Shown: in pieces, positions 1-7,600 of the stretch
Layout: the number at the start of each line of letters is the position of its first letter
Numbering within the stretch: position 1 is the stretch's first letter
Assembly: GCF_003989665.1 (NCBI RefSeq)
Contig: NZ_RZIJ01000008.1
Coordinates: forward strand, 124,001-188,000
Length of the DNA stretch: 64,000 nucleotides
Direction of reading: 5' to 3'
DNA from: Azospirillum doebereinerae
GTDB taxonomy: Bacteria > Pseudomonadota > Alphaproteobacteria > Azospirillales > Azospirillaceae
Program-made: the position numbers and the translations under genes
The notes under the pieces: model-generated
What the model saw: the letters and a program-made list of their open reading frames with translations, nothing else
Told to the model about the DNA's origin: nothing
The model's database searches: none

Positions 1-33
1 ACGGGCGAGCTGCGGACGACCTTGTAACGCTGG

Positions 34-222
34 TTACTTCACCGCCCTGTCGACCGCGCGGCCGGCCTTTTCGGCCGGACCCGGCGGGTCGATGGCGTCC
101 TTGACGCTCTGGCCGGCGTTGTCGAGAGACTTGCCGGCGCGCTCGGCCGGGCCTTCTCGGTCGCAGGCGGCGACGGCGATCAGGGGCAGAACCAGGGCGG
201 CGGTGCGCAGAAGCGTCAGCAT
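34..222 (-). CDS. small entericidin-like lipoprotein
   Basis: Predicted 62-residue lipoprotein. It opens with a short hydrophobic signal (LRTAALVLPLIAVAAC) ending in a lipobox V-A-A-C, so the mature protein would begin at the acylated Cys and be about 43 residues, charged and rich in Ala, Gly and Asp. The mature part holds repeated amphipathic segments (PAERAGKSLDNA, PAEKAGRAVDRA), as in entericidin-like and other small stress lipoproteins. I chose the internal ATG at 222 rather than the one at 234 because GGAG lies seven bases upstream of it. It is divergent from eutB. The function is unknown; membrane anchoring is inferred from the lipobox. Confidence 0.7.
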   Translation of the reverse strand: MLTLLRTAALVLPLIAVAACDREGPAERAGKSLDNAGQSVKDAIDPPGPAEKAGRAVDRAVK

Positions 223-484
223 GTCGATCTCCAATCGTCAAAAACCGGGGGAGCGTTCCGGCGATATCGATTTCGCCGCGCTCCCCATGACCGAATGAAC
301 GCCCTGGCCAAGCGTTCGGACCACGGTCGGCCACCGACTCTCCGATTGCGCCTCCTGTCTGCCCCGTTGGTGTGAGGCCCGCTCCATCGGTCTATGGCCG
401 CCGGTTTTTGTGTTCCAATGTCAACCGACCCCGCCGCCGTCCATGCCATGCTTCATCCCGTGACGCAGAGCAGGGAGGACGGCC

Positions 485-1879
485 ATGGCGGTCCACACGC
501 GGGATCTGGGGCGGCATCGCCACCGGTTCGACGACCTCAAGGCGGTGATGGCCTGCGCCTCGCCGCGCCGGTCGGGCGACGAGCTGGCGGGCATCGCCGC
601 CGACAGCGACGAGCGCCGGGTCGCGGCCCGCATGGTGCTGGCCGATTTGCCGCTGAAGACCTTCCTGAACGAGACCCTGATCCCCTACGAAACCGACGAG
701 GTCACCCGGCTGATCGTCGACAGCCACGACGCCGAGGCCTTCCGCCCGGTCGCCCACATGACGGTGGGGGAGTTCCGCGACTGGCTGCTGTCCTACGCGG
801 CCGACACGGCGGCGCTGGCGTCCCTCGCCCCCGGCCTGACGCCGGAGATGGTCGCGGCGGTGTCCAAGCTGATGCGCAACCACGATCTGGTCTGCGTTGC
901 GGCGAAATGCTCGGTGGTCACGCGGTTCCGCACCACCATCGGGCTACCGGGGCGGCTGTCGAGCCGGTTGCAGCCCAACCACCCGACCGACGACCCGGCC
1001 GGCATCGCCGCCTCGACGCTGGACGGGCTGCTCTACGGCATCGGCGACGCGGTGATCGGCATCAACCCGGCGACCGACAACGTCCCGGCCTGCGTCGCGC
1101 TGCTGGAGATGCTGGACGCGGTGCGCACGCGCTTCGACATCCCGGTGCAGTCCTGCGTGCTGGCCCACGTCACCACGACGATCCAGGCCATCGAGCGCGG
1201 CGCTCCGGTCGATCTGGTGTTCCAGTCCATCGCCGGGACGGAGAAGGCCAACCGGGGCTTCGGCGTGTCGCTGGCGCTGCTGACCGAGGCGCGCGACGCC
1301 GCCAAATCCCTGAAACGCGGCACCGTCGGCGACAACGTGATGTATTTCGAGACGGGGCAGGGCTCCGCCCTGTCGGCCGACGCGCATTTCGGGGTGGACC
1401 AGCAGACGGTCGAGGCCCGAGCCTACGCCGTCGCCCGCGCCTTCGACCCGTTGCTGGTCAACACGGTGGTCGGCTTCATCGGGCCGGAATACCTCTACGA
1501 CGCCAAGCAGATCACGCGGGCCGGGCTGGAGGATCATTTCTGCGCCAAGCTGCTCGGCGTGCCGATGGGCTGCGACGCTTGCTACACCAACCACGCCGAG
1601 GCCGACCAGGACGACATGGACGTCCTGATGACGATGCTGGCGACGGCGGGCGTCAACTTCCTGATCGCGGTGCCCGGCGCCGACGACGTCATGCTGAACT
1701 ACCAGAGCCTGTCCTACCACGACGTGCTGGGATTGCGGCACCTGCTGAAGCGCCCGCCCGCCCCGGAGTTCGAGGCGTGGCTGGACAAGGCCGGCTGGCT
1801 CGACGAGCAGCGCCGCCTGCCTCCCTGGCCCGACCGGAGCCTCGTCGTCTCGGCCCTGCTGGGGAGGGCCGCCGTATGA
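485..1879 (+). CDS. eutB: ethanolamine ammonia-lyase, large subunit
   Basis: EutB, the catalytic large subunit of adenosylcobalamin-dependent ethanolamine ammonia-lyase, which splits ethanolamine into acetaldehyde and ammonia. The 464-residue protein has the usual family length and colinear sequence, including the N-terminal region FLNETLIPYETDEV, the NHAEADQDD segment and the C-terminal LRHLLKRPP. A GGGAGGA ribosome site stands just before the ATG. The stop overlaps the eutC start as ATGA, so the subunits are translationally coupled. The permease and AraC regulator follow on the same strand. No microcompartment shell genes are present, which fits the short cytosolic pathway of many Proteobacteria. 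No cobalamin riboswitch was recognised upstream. Confidence 0.96.
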   Translation: MAVHTRDLGRHRHRFDDLKAVMACASPRRSGDELAGIAADSDERRVAARMVLADLPLKTFLNETLIPYETDEVTRLIVDSHDAEAFRPVAHMTVGEFRDWLLSYAADTAALASLAPGLTPEMVAAVSKLMRNHDLVCVAAKCSVVTRFRTTIGLPGRLSSRLQPNHPTDDPAGIAASTLDGLLYGIGDAVIGINPATDNVPACVALLEMLDAVRTRFDIPVQSCVLAHVTTTIQAIERGAPVDLVFQSIAGTEKANRGFGVSLALLTEARDAAKSLKRGTVGDNVMYFETGQGSALSADAHFGVDQQTVEARAYAVARAFDPLLVNTVVGFIGPEYLYDAKQITRAGLEDHFCAKLLGVPMGCDACYTNHAEADQDDMDVLMTMLATAGVNFLIAVPGADDVMLNYQSLSYHDVLGLRHLLKRPPAPEFEAWLDKAGWLDEQRRLPPWPDRSLVVSALLGRAAV

Positions 1880-2652
1880 ACGATTCCAAGGATCCCTGGG
1901 CGCGCTTCCGCCAAGCCACCCGCGCGCGGATCGGGCTGGGGCGCAGCGGCGACGCGCTGCCCACCACGGCCCTGTTGGAGTTCCAGCTCGCCCACGCCCG
2001 CGCCCGCGACGCGGTCCACAGCGCGGTGGATCTCGACCGGTTGGCCGCCGATCTGGCGCCGCACCCGAGCCTGCGCGTCCACAGCGCCGCTCCCGACCGC
2101 GCCACCTACCTGCGCCGCCCGGACCTGGGGCGCCGGCTGGACCCGGCGAGCGCCTCCGGGCTGCCGGCCGGCGACTGGGACCTGCTGTTCGTGATCGCCG
2201 ACGGGCTCTCGGCGGCGGCGGTGCAGGTCAACGCGGCGCCGCTGGTCCATGCCTGTTTCGAGCGGCTGGGCAAGACCCTGCGCGTCGGGCCGGTGGTGCT
2301 GGCCGAACAGGCGCGTGTCGCGCTGGGCGACGCGGTCGGGGCGGCGATGGGCGCGCGTCTGGTGGCGCTGCTGGTCGGCGAGCGGCCCGGCCTGTCGGCG
2401 GCGGACTCGCTGGGCGTCTACCTGACCTGGGAGCCGAAGCCCGGCCGCGCCGATTCCGAGCGCAACTGCATCTCCAACATCCACGCCGGCGGCCTCCCTA
2501 TCGGGGCGGCGGCCGACAAGCTGTGCTGGCTCGCCACCGAGGCGGCGCGGCTGAAACTGACGGGAGTCGCCTTGAAGGAGGACACCCCGTCCCTGGTGGG
2601 TCCGGACAACGACACGAAAAAGCAGGGACCGGACCTGATCCACAACCCGTGA
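1876..2652 (+). CDS. eutC: ethanolamine ammonia-lyase, small subunit
   Basis: EutC, 258 residues, pairs with EutB and helps bind adenosylcobalamin. Recognisable family stretches are TTALLEFQLAHARARDAVH near residue 30, DWDLLFVIADGLSA in the middle and GERPGLSAADSLGVYLTW, followed by ERNCISNIHAGGL, which belong to the small subunit. The ATG is inside the eutB stop (ATGA). The gene ends 33 bases before eat. The C-terminal tail after about residue 235 (NDTKKQGPDLIHNP) is polar and less typical. Confidence 0.95.
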   Translation: MNDSKDPWARFRQATRARIGLGRSGDALPTTALLEFQLAHARARDAVHSAVDLDRLAADLAPHPSLRVHSAAPDRATYLRRPDLGRRLDPASASGLPAGDWDLLFVIADGLSAAAVQVNAAPLVHACFERLGKTLRVGPVVLAEQARVALGDAVGAAMGARLVALLVGERPGLSAADSLGVYLTWEPKPGRADSERNCISNIHAGGLPIGAAADKLCWLATEAARLKLTGVALKEDTPSLVGPDNDTKKQGPDLIHNP

Positions 2653-2685
2653 CCGACGCCTTGAACAGGGGCAGAAGGGATCTTC

Positions 2686-4092
2686 ATGTCTGGGAACACG
2701 AAGCCTGAATTGAGCAAGAGCCTGACCGGGCTCCACCTGTGGGGGATCGCCGTGGGGCTGGTGATCTCCGGCGAGTATTTCGGCTGGAGCTACGGCTGGG
2801 CGGCGGCGGGGTCGCTCGGCTTCCTCGTCACGACCGTGCTGATCGCGGCGATGTACACCACCTTCATCTTCAGCTTCACCGAGCTGACCACCGCCATCCC
2901 GCACGCGGGCGGGCCGTTCGCCTACAGCTACCGCGCCTTCGGGCCGACCGGCGGCTTCGTCGCCGGCTTCGCGACGCTGATCGAGTTCGTCTTCGCGCCG
3001 CCAGCCATCGCGCTGGCCATCGGCGCCTATCTGAACGTGCAGTTTCCGGCGCTCGACCCGAAGGTCGCGGCGGTCGGCGCCTACGTCATCTTCATGGGGT
3101 TGAACGTGGCCGGGGTGTCCATCGCCGCGACCTTCGAGCTGTTCGTGACGGTGCTGGCGATCTTCGAACTGGTCGTGTTCATGGGTGTGGTGTCGCCGGG
3201 CTTCGCCTGGAGCAACTTCGCCGCCAACGGCTGGGCCGGCAGCAACAGCTTCTCGATCACCAGCCTCAGCGGCATCTTCGCGGCGATCCCCTTCGCCATC
3301 TGGTTCTTCCTGGCAATCGAAGGCGCCGCGATGGCGGCCGAGGAGGCCAAGGATCCGCGCCGCACCGTGCCGCGCGCCTACATCGGCGGCATCCTGACCC
3401 TGGTGGTGCTGGCCTTCGGCACCATGATCTTCGCGGGCGGCGTCGGCGACTGGAACGCGCTGTCCAACATCAACGACCCGCTGCCCCAGGCGATGAAGGC
3501 GGTGGTCGGCGAATCCAGCGGCTGGCTGCACATGCTGGTGTGGATCGGCCTGTTCGGGCTGATCGCGTCCTTCCACGGCATCATCATGGGCTATTCCCGG
3601 CAGATCTTCGCGCTGTCGCGCGCCGGTTTCCTGCCGCCGGTCTTCGCCACCGTGCACCCGACGCGCAAGACTCCGCATTGGGCGATCCTGGCCGGCGGCG
3701 TGGTCGGCATCGCCGCCATCTTCTCCGACGAACTGATCCAGATCGGCGGCCTGCCGCTGACCGCCAACATCGTCACCATGTCGGTGTTCGGCGCCATCGT
3801 CATGTACATCATGAGCATGGCCGCGCTGTTCCGCCTGCGCGTCCTCGAGCCGAAGCTGGAGCGCCCATACCGCGCGCCCTTCTACCCCGTGTTCCCGGCG
3901 ATCTCGTTGGTGCTGGCGGTGCTGGCGCTGGGGACGATGATCTACTTCAACACGTTGGTCTTCGGGCTGTTCGTCGGGCTCTTCGCGGTCGGCTACCTGT
4001 TCTACCGCTTCACCGCCGATTTGCGCGGCAGCGGCGACCCGCTGCTGAACCTCGCGCACATGGAAGCGCGCACGATGACCGATACGCCGTGA
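2686..4092 (+). CDS. eat: ethanolamine permease, APC superfamily
   Basis: A 468-residue inner-membrane permease with about twelve hydrophobic segments. The N-terminal part (LHLWGIAVGLVISGEYFGWSYG) and the later IWFFLAIEGAAMAAEEAKDP motif are typical of the amino acid/polyamine/organocation superfamily, specifically the ethanolamine permease (Eat) branch. Its place directly after eutBC supports ethanolamine as substrate. The ATG is preceded by AAGGGAT. The C-terminal cytoplasmic tail is short. The eutBC-eat order suggests one transcript that supplies carbon and nitrogen from membrane phospholipid breakdown. Confidence 0.93.
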   Translation: MSGNTKPELSKSLTGLHLWGIAVGLVISGEYFGWSYGWAAAGSLGFLVTTVLIAAMYTTFIFSFTELTTAIPHAGGPFAYSYRAFGPTGGFVAGFATLIEFVFAPPAIALAIGAYLNVQFPALDPKVAAVGAYVIFMGLNVAGVSIAATFELFVTVLAIFELVVFMGVVSPGFAWSNFAANGWAGSNSFSITSLSGIFAAIPFAIWFFLAIEGAAMAAEEAKDPRRTVPRAYIGGILTLVVLAFGTMIFAGGVGDWNALSNINDPLPQAMKAVVGESSGWLHMLVWIGLFGLIASFHGIIMGYSRQIFALSRAGFLPPVFATVHPTRKTPHWAILAGGVVGIAAIFSDELIQIGGLPLTANIVTMSVFGAIVMYIMSMAALFRLRVLEPKLERPYRAPFYPVFPAISLVLAVLALGTMIYFNTLVFGLFVGLFAVGYLFYRFTADLRGSGDPLLNLAHMEARTMTDTP

Positions 4093-4099
4093 CGGGGTG

Positions 4100-4130
4100 A
4101 AGCCCCTCTCCCACAAGGGGAGAAGGGCTT
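4100..4130. repeat. partial intergenic palindromic element, type A
   Basis: Short copy of the GC-rich palindrome seen more fully at 7456-7564 and 42713-42852. The arms read AGCCCCTCTCC and GGAGAAGGGCT around CACAAG. It sits directly after eat and could act as a transcription terminator for the eut transcript. The copy lacks the inner part of the longer elements. Confidence 0.6.
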
Positions 4131-4311
4131 GCTCCCGCACAAGACGCGACACCCGCACCGCCACCGCGAACGCTGTGGCGGTGCTTTCGCGTGCCAAGAA
4201 AACCTCCGCCCTTCGTGCAATAGTGCGCGGCGAATTAAATCGGCATTCTTGGCGACGACTTCGGCACGGCGTTTGCTGCGTTGCGGCAAACCGGTTTCGA
4301 AAGGCTGCTCC

Positions 4312-5361
4312 ATGACGCCGCGCGGAACGATTTCCAGGCAGACTTACGGGCAACGCCCACCCTTTATGCAGCACAACATCCTGGCCGCCGCCGCGTCGGG
4401 CGTCGCCGGCTTCATCGTCGGGCAGGGCGGCTGCCCCGACGACGTGTTCCATCGCGCGGGCGTGGAGGAGAAGGCCCTGGGCCGGCCGGACCTCGCGCTC
4501 GATCTCGGCGCCTATGTGGCGATGATGGAGGTCGCGGCGGGCGCCACCGGCAACGACAATTTCGGCCTGCTGTTCGGACGCCAGTTCCAGCCCGAGAGGC
4601 TGGGGCTGATCGGCCGCATCGCGCTGTCGGCGCCGACGCTGGGCGCGGCGCTCGACCATCTGGCCCGGCTGTTTCCCTTTCACCAGCAGGCGACGGAGAC
4701 GCGCTTCGTTCGCGACGGCGGGCTGTTGCGGCTGGAATACCGCATCCTCGACGGCCGCATCGTCGAGCGGCGGCAGGACGCCGAGTTGACCATGGGGATG
4801 TTCGCCAATGTGGTGCGCGCCGGGCTCGGGCCCTCCTGGATGCCGGAGGAGGTCCATTTCGAGCATCCCCGCCCCGAAGGCTGGCGCCAGCACGAATCCC
4901 TGTTCGAGGCCCCGGCCCATTTCGGCCAGCGGACCAACGCGCTGGTGCTGCGCGACCGCGACCTCGACCGCCGCATGCCGGGCGGCGACATGGCCCGGCT
5001 GACCGCGCTGTGCGGCACGCTTGTGGACATCGCCGGCGACACCGGCGCCCCGGCCCTGCTCGACCGCGTGAAGGCGGAGGTCCGTGCCCGCCTGCCGGAG
5101 GGCTATCCCTATGTTGAGGACATCGCCGACACGCTGGGCATCGCCCGTTGGACCCTGCAACGCCGCCTGACCGAGGAGGGGCTGAGCTTCTCCGACCTCG
5201 TCGAACAGGTGCGGCGTGAATTGGCCGCCGTCTACATCCGCCAGCGCCACGTGCCCATCGCCGACATCGGCGCGCTGCTCGGCTATTCGGAGGTCAGCGC
5301 CTTCAGCCGTGCCTTCCGCCGCTGGTTCGGGGTATCGCCCCTTGGCATGAGGGGGCGGTGA
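4312..5361 (+). CDS. AraC-family regulator, probable activator of the ethanolamine genes
   Basis: 349-residue transcription regulator. Residues about 25-215 match the N-terminal domain found in OruR/ArgR-type AraC proteins (arabinose-binding-like AraC N-terminal family). Residues about 255-345 hold two helix-turn-helix units (DIADTLGIARWTLQRRL, then IADIGALLGYSEVSAFSRAFRRWFG). I chose the ATG at 4312 because AAAGG lies at proper spacing; the open frame extends further upstream without a ribosome site, and an ATG at 4366 is an alternative. Its place downstream of eutBC-eat suggests it controls them, probably in response to ethanolamine. That is inferred from position only. Confidence 0.85.
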   Translation: MTPRGTISRQTYGQRPPFMQHNILAAAASGVAGFIVGQGGCPDDVFHRAGVEEKALGRPDLALDLGAYVAMMEVAAGATGNDNFGLLFGRQFQPERLGLIGRIALSAPTLGAALDHLARLFPFHQQATETRFVRDGGLLRLEYRILDGRIVERRQDAELTMGMFANVVRAGLGPSWMPEEVHFEHPRPEGWRQHESLFEAPAHFGQRTNALVLRDRDLDRRMPGGDMARLTALCGTLVDIAGDTGAPALLDRVKAEVRARLPEGYPYVEDIADTLGIARWTLQRRLTEEGLSFSDLVEQVRRELAAVYIRQRHVPIADIGALLGYSEVSAFSRAFRRWFGVSPLGMRGR

Positions 5362-5368
5362 CGGGGAC

Positions 5369-5623
5369 TCACTCGGCGGGGGGCAGGATCCGTTGGAGGC
5401 GGGCGAAGTCCACGAACTGGGTCGGCCGGTCCTTCAACAGGTCCGGGCTGGCCGACGCGTTCTCCGTCGCGCATTCGGCGACGTAGCGCGCCAGCAGGTC
5501 GCGCATCACCTCGGCCAACGGGGTTTGCCGTTGGCGTGCGTAATTCTTCGCCGCTGCTTTGACGCGATGATCGACACGCAATGAAATGGTCGATTTTCTT
5601 GGATGAAACACATCCCCGATCAT
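5369..5623 (-). CDS. ribbon-helix-helix DNA-binding protein
   Basis: 84-residue protein. Residues 9-48 (RKSTISLRVDHRVKAAAKNYARQRQTP and the following helix) fit the beta-strand plus two-helix pattern of ribbon-helix-helix (CopG/Arc/MetJ-type) proteins, with alternating S-I-S-L-R-V as the DNA-contacting strand. The remainder is a polar tail. The ribosome site AAAGG precedes the ATG. No toxin gene is adjacent: the preceding and following genes are metabolic or on other strands. Its promoter must lie in the AT-rich stretch with DnaA-like boxes just upstream, so it could be an orphan antitoxin, an autoregulator, or a replication or partition regulator. I cannot decide among these. Confidence 0.65.
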   Translation of the reverse strand: MIGDVFHPRKSTISLRVDHRVKAAAKNYARQRQTPLAEVMRDLLARYVAECATENASASPDLLKDRPTQFVDFARLQRILPPAE

Positions 5624-5741
5624 GATGAATACCTTTCATCCTTGCCGATCCGTCCTTTTTGAATATTTCAGATCGGGCGTGGATACAAGGATCGTCGGGT
5701 CATGAATCGATATTTCCTGGGGATGATAGAATGTGAATTTG

Positions 5742-5857
5742 TGTGGATAAGATTTCGACCCGTTTTCTTCTCCACAGAATCTGTGGATAGATGTGTGCGC
5801 AGTTCCCGAACAAGATCGGCCGCACCCTTCCGTCGGGCCTGTCCCGCCTGTGGATGA
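5742..5857. other. cluster of DnaA-box-like sequences in AT-rich intergenic DNA
   Basis: One exact consensus DnaA box (TTATCCACA on the minus strand, 5742-5750) and three sequences with one mismatch each lie within 116 bases: TTCTCCACA at 5768-5776 (plus strand), CTATCCACA at 5782-5790 and TCATCCACA at 5849-5857 (both minus strand). A looser one, GTATCCACG, is at 5678-5686. The 5768 and 5782 boxes form a perfect inverted repeat (TCCACAGA-A-TCTGTGGA, 5771-5787). The stretch 5624-5890 is clearly richer in A and T than its surroundings and has no gene. It could be a replication origin or a DnaA-controlled promoter region. Confidence 0.5.
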
Positions 5858-5865
5858 GTGGGTTT

Positions 5866-5880
5866 GCCTAATTTTTAGGC
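5866..5880. terminator. small T-rich hairpin after the sensor gene
   Basis: GCCTAA and TTAGGC pair around TTT. It lies 18 bases past the stop of the minus-strand sensor gene (5899). The stem is weak and A/T-rich, so it may be a terminator or simply part of the AT-rich region described at 5742-5857. Confidence 0.35.
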
Positions 5881-5898
5881 ATATGGGAAAGGTTCCGC

Positions 5899-6378
5899 TC
5901 AGAACGCCCGGCCGGAGCCGATCAGCCGCAGTCGCCCGGCCGGGGACAGCTCCGGCATCAGGCCGAGAACGGTCTCCTCGGTCAGTTCGCCGAGCTGGCG
6001 GCGCTTGGCGCGGGCCGCCTCGGTGGCGGCGCGCAGGGCCTGGGGATCGAATCGCTCCTGCTGAATCAGGGCGCGCACCGCTTGCCCGGCCTCGCGGTAC
6101 TCCTCGGTCAGCGCGGCGTAGCGCGGGCGCAGCGGCTCGAAGGCGGCGCGCATGCGGGCGGCGTCGGCGGGGGATAGGTCGGGGGCCATGCGCTCGACGA
6201 AGCGGTCGGGCATCGGCTGATAGGGCGGCGGGGGCGGATGGTGCCACGTCGCCAGCAGGGCCGCCGCCAGGAACAGGTTGAGGCCGAGCGACAGCAGGGC
6301 CAGCGTGCGCAGACTGGTGCGCGGCCGGACCCGCGCCGCCGCCGAACCGATGGCCGAACCGATCCGGGTGCCGATCAT
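5899..6378 (-). CDS. periplasmic heavy-metal-sensor-like protein (Metal_resist/CnrX-type fold)
   Basis: 159 residues: an N-terminal cytoplasmic tail, one membrane segment at about 25-44, then a helical periplasmic part with a leucine/arginine pattern (DLSPADAARMRAAFEPLR, later LMPELSPAGRLRLIG) like the CpxP/Spy/CnrX group of periplasmic sensors. The gene overlaps the anti-sigma gene by ATGA and has GGAG before its ATG. In CnrX-type systems this protein senses metal and controls the anti-sigma factor. Here the only histidines (H46, H47) sit immediately after the membrane segment, so a metal site like that of CnrX is not evident. Envelope-stress or drug sensing is an alternative. Confidence 0.72.
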   Translation of the reverse strand: MIGTRIGSAIGSAAARVRPRTSLRTLALLSLGLNLFLAAALLATWHHPPPPPYQPMPDRFVERMAPDLSPADAARMRAAFEPLRPRYAALTEEYREAGQAVRALIQQERFDPQALRAATEAARAKRRQLGELTEETVLGLMPELSPAGRLRLIGSGRAF

Positions 6379-6818
6379 CGCGAATCTCCATCGAACAGCG
6401 TCACCACGTCGTCGCTCAGCAGGGCGACGTCCCGCGTGGGGGGGCGCGGCAGGCCCGTCGGCAAAGCGAGGCTGCCCGCCAGCCAGCCCAGCGCCACCAG
6501 CGTCACGCACAGCGTCGCCGCCATCCGACGCGGCATACGGCCCAGCAGCAGCACCATCAGCGTCTCCGGGGCCGCGTTCTGGGGCGTCGCCCGCGCCGCC
6601 TCGCCGACGACCGACAGCAGGCGGGAGACTCGGGCCTCCTCGACCACGGGGGGCAGGCCGCCGAGCAAGCCGTCGAACGCCTCGGCCTCGCGCAACGCGG
6701 CGCGGAGCGCGGGGGAGGCGGCCAGCGCCTGTTCGGCGGCGGCGCGCAACTCCGGCGGCCAGCGGACGGGATCGGCGCCGTAGGCGTCCATACACTGGAG
6801 GAATTGGCGGTCGGTCAT
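6375..6818 (-). CDS. anti-sigma factor-like membrane protein
   Basis: 147-residue single-span protein. Residues 1-90 are cytoplasmic and helical (AYGADPVRWPPELRAAAEQAL resembles proteins encoded next to ECF sigma genes in alphaproteobacteria), a membrane segment covers about 98-119, and a short periplasmic tail follows. There is no His-Cys-Cys zinc anti-sigma motif. It overlaps the sigma gene by ATGA upstream and the sensor gene downstream, so three proteins are translationally coupled. The role as membrane anchor that sequesters the sigma factor is inferred from this arrangement, which mirrors CnrH/CnrY/CnrX. Confidence 0.7.
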   Translation of the reverse strand: MTDRQFLQCMDAYGADPVRWPPELRAAAEQALAASPALRAALREAEAFDGLLGGLPPVVEEARVSRLLSVVGEAARATPQNAAPETLMVLLLGRMPRRMAATLCVTLVALGWLAGSLALPTGLPRPPTRDVALLSDDVVTLFDGDSR

Positions 6819-7366
6819 GATGGCATCCTCCCGGCGGCGAGCGCCGTCTTCAGCGCCGCCCTGGCCCGCGCCAGCAGCGAGGCGAAGGCGGTCTCGTTCA
6901 TTCCCAGAATCTCGGCGGCCTGTTTCAGGCTCAGGCCCTCTTGGTGGAACAGCACGACGGCGGCGCGCTGGCGGTCGGGCAGCGCGTCGAGCGCCCGGTT
7001 GACCAGGGCGGCGGTCTGCCGCTCGGCGATTTGCGTCACCGCGTCGGGGGCGGAATCGGGCAGCTCGCCCGCCGCCTCCAGCGGGTCCCAGCCGGGCCGT
7101 CGGCCCCGGTCGATGGCGAGGTTGACGACGATCCGGTACAGCCAAGTCGTGAAGGCCGCGCGCGCGCCGTCCCAGCGGGCGGCGTGCTGCCAGACCCGCA
7201 GGAAGGCGTCCTGCGCGATCTCGTCGGCGTCGGACGGGTTGCCGGTCATCCGCTGGGCCAGCGCCACGGCGCGCCGCATGTGGCGCGCCGCCAGCCGGTC
7301 GAAGGCACCCGCGTCGCCGCCGGCCACGCGCGCCATCAGGGCGCCGTCGCTGTCGGTGTCGCTCAT
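6815..7366 (-). CDS. ECF-type RNA polymerase sigma factor
   Basis: 183-residue sigma-70 factor of the extracytoplasmic function class. Region 2 is visible as DADEIAQDAFLRVWQHAARWD followed by FTTWLYRIVVNLAIDRGRR; region 4 as LSLKQAAEILGMNETAFASLLARARAALK. Regions 1 and 3 are absent, as usual for the class. The ATG at 7366 was chosen because the upstream in-frame extension looks non-coding. It heads a three-gene operon with an anti-sigma-like and a sensor-like protein. The RND efflux operon lies upstream on the same strand and may be a target; no promoter motif was identified to prove it. Confidence 0.92.
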   Translation of the reverse strand: MSDTDSDGALMARVAGGDAGAFDRLAARHMRRAVALAQRMTGNPSDADEIAQDAFLRVWQHAARWDGARAAFTTWLYRIVVNLAIDRGRRPGWDPLEAAGELPDSAPDAVTQIAERQTAALVNRALDALPDRQRAAVVLFHQEGLSLKQAAEILGMNETAFASLLARARAALKTALAAGRMPS

Positions 7367-7455
7367 CGCCGTTCCATCCGGTGCCGCCGCATGGGGCAGG
7401 ATTACGGCAAATGGCCAGAACATGCACCCGTCCGTCGCCGCCTCCCTTAATGAAA

Positions 7456-7564
7456 GAGCCCTTCTCCCCTTGCGGGAGAAGGGTTGGGATGAGGGGTATT
7501 CCGCCGAAGGCGGAAGATTTGCGGTCCCCTCACCCCAACCCCTCTCCCGCAAGGGGAGAGGGGC
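7456..7564. repeat. intergenic palindromic element, type A (full copy)
   Basis: About 109 bases that form a long imperfect inverted repeat. The left arm (GAGCCCTTCTCCCC, TTGCGGGAGAAGGGTTGGG, ATGAGGGG) is complementary to the right arm (CCCCTCACCCCAACCCC, TCTCCCGCAAGGGGAG, AGGGGCT). The centre is a small second hairpin (CCGCCGAAGGCGG). It separates mdtC (ends 7601) from the sigma-factor promoter. Similar elements occur at 42713-42852 and in short form at 4100 and 48869. Confidence 0.85.
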
Positions 7565-7600
7565 TTTGAGCGGTTGTATCGCTGAAGCCTAAGCACCCCT

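Noticed and set aside
235..484. Possible cobalamin riboswitch before eutB
   Set aside because: The gene needs adenosylcobalamin, so I looked for a B12-box-like sequence and hairpin set. None was seen in the 250 bases.
5369..5623. Toxin-antitoxin pair with the ribbon-helix-helix gene
   Set aside because: No toxin-like partner frame is found on either side, so only the single DNA-binding protein is called.
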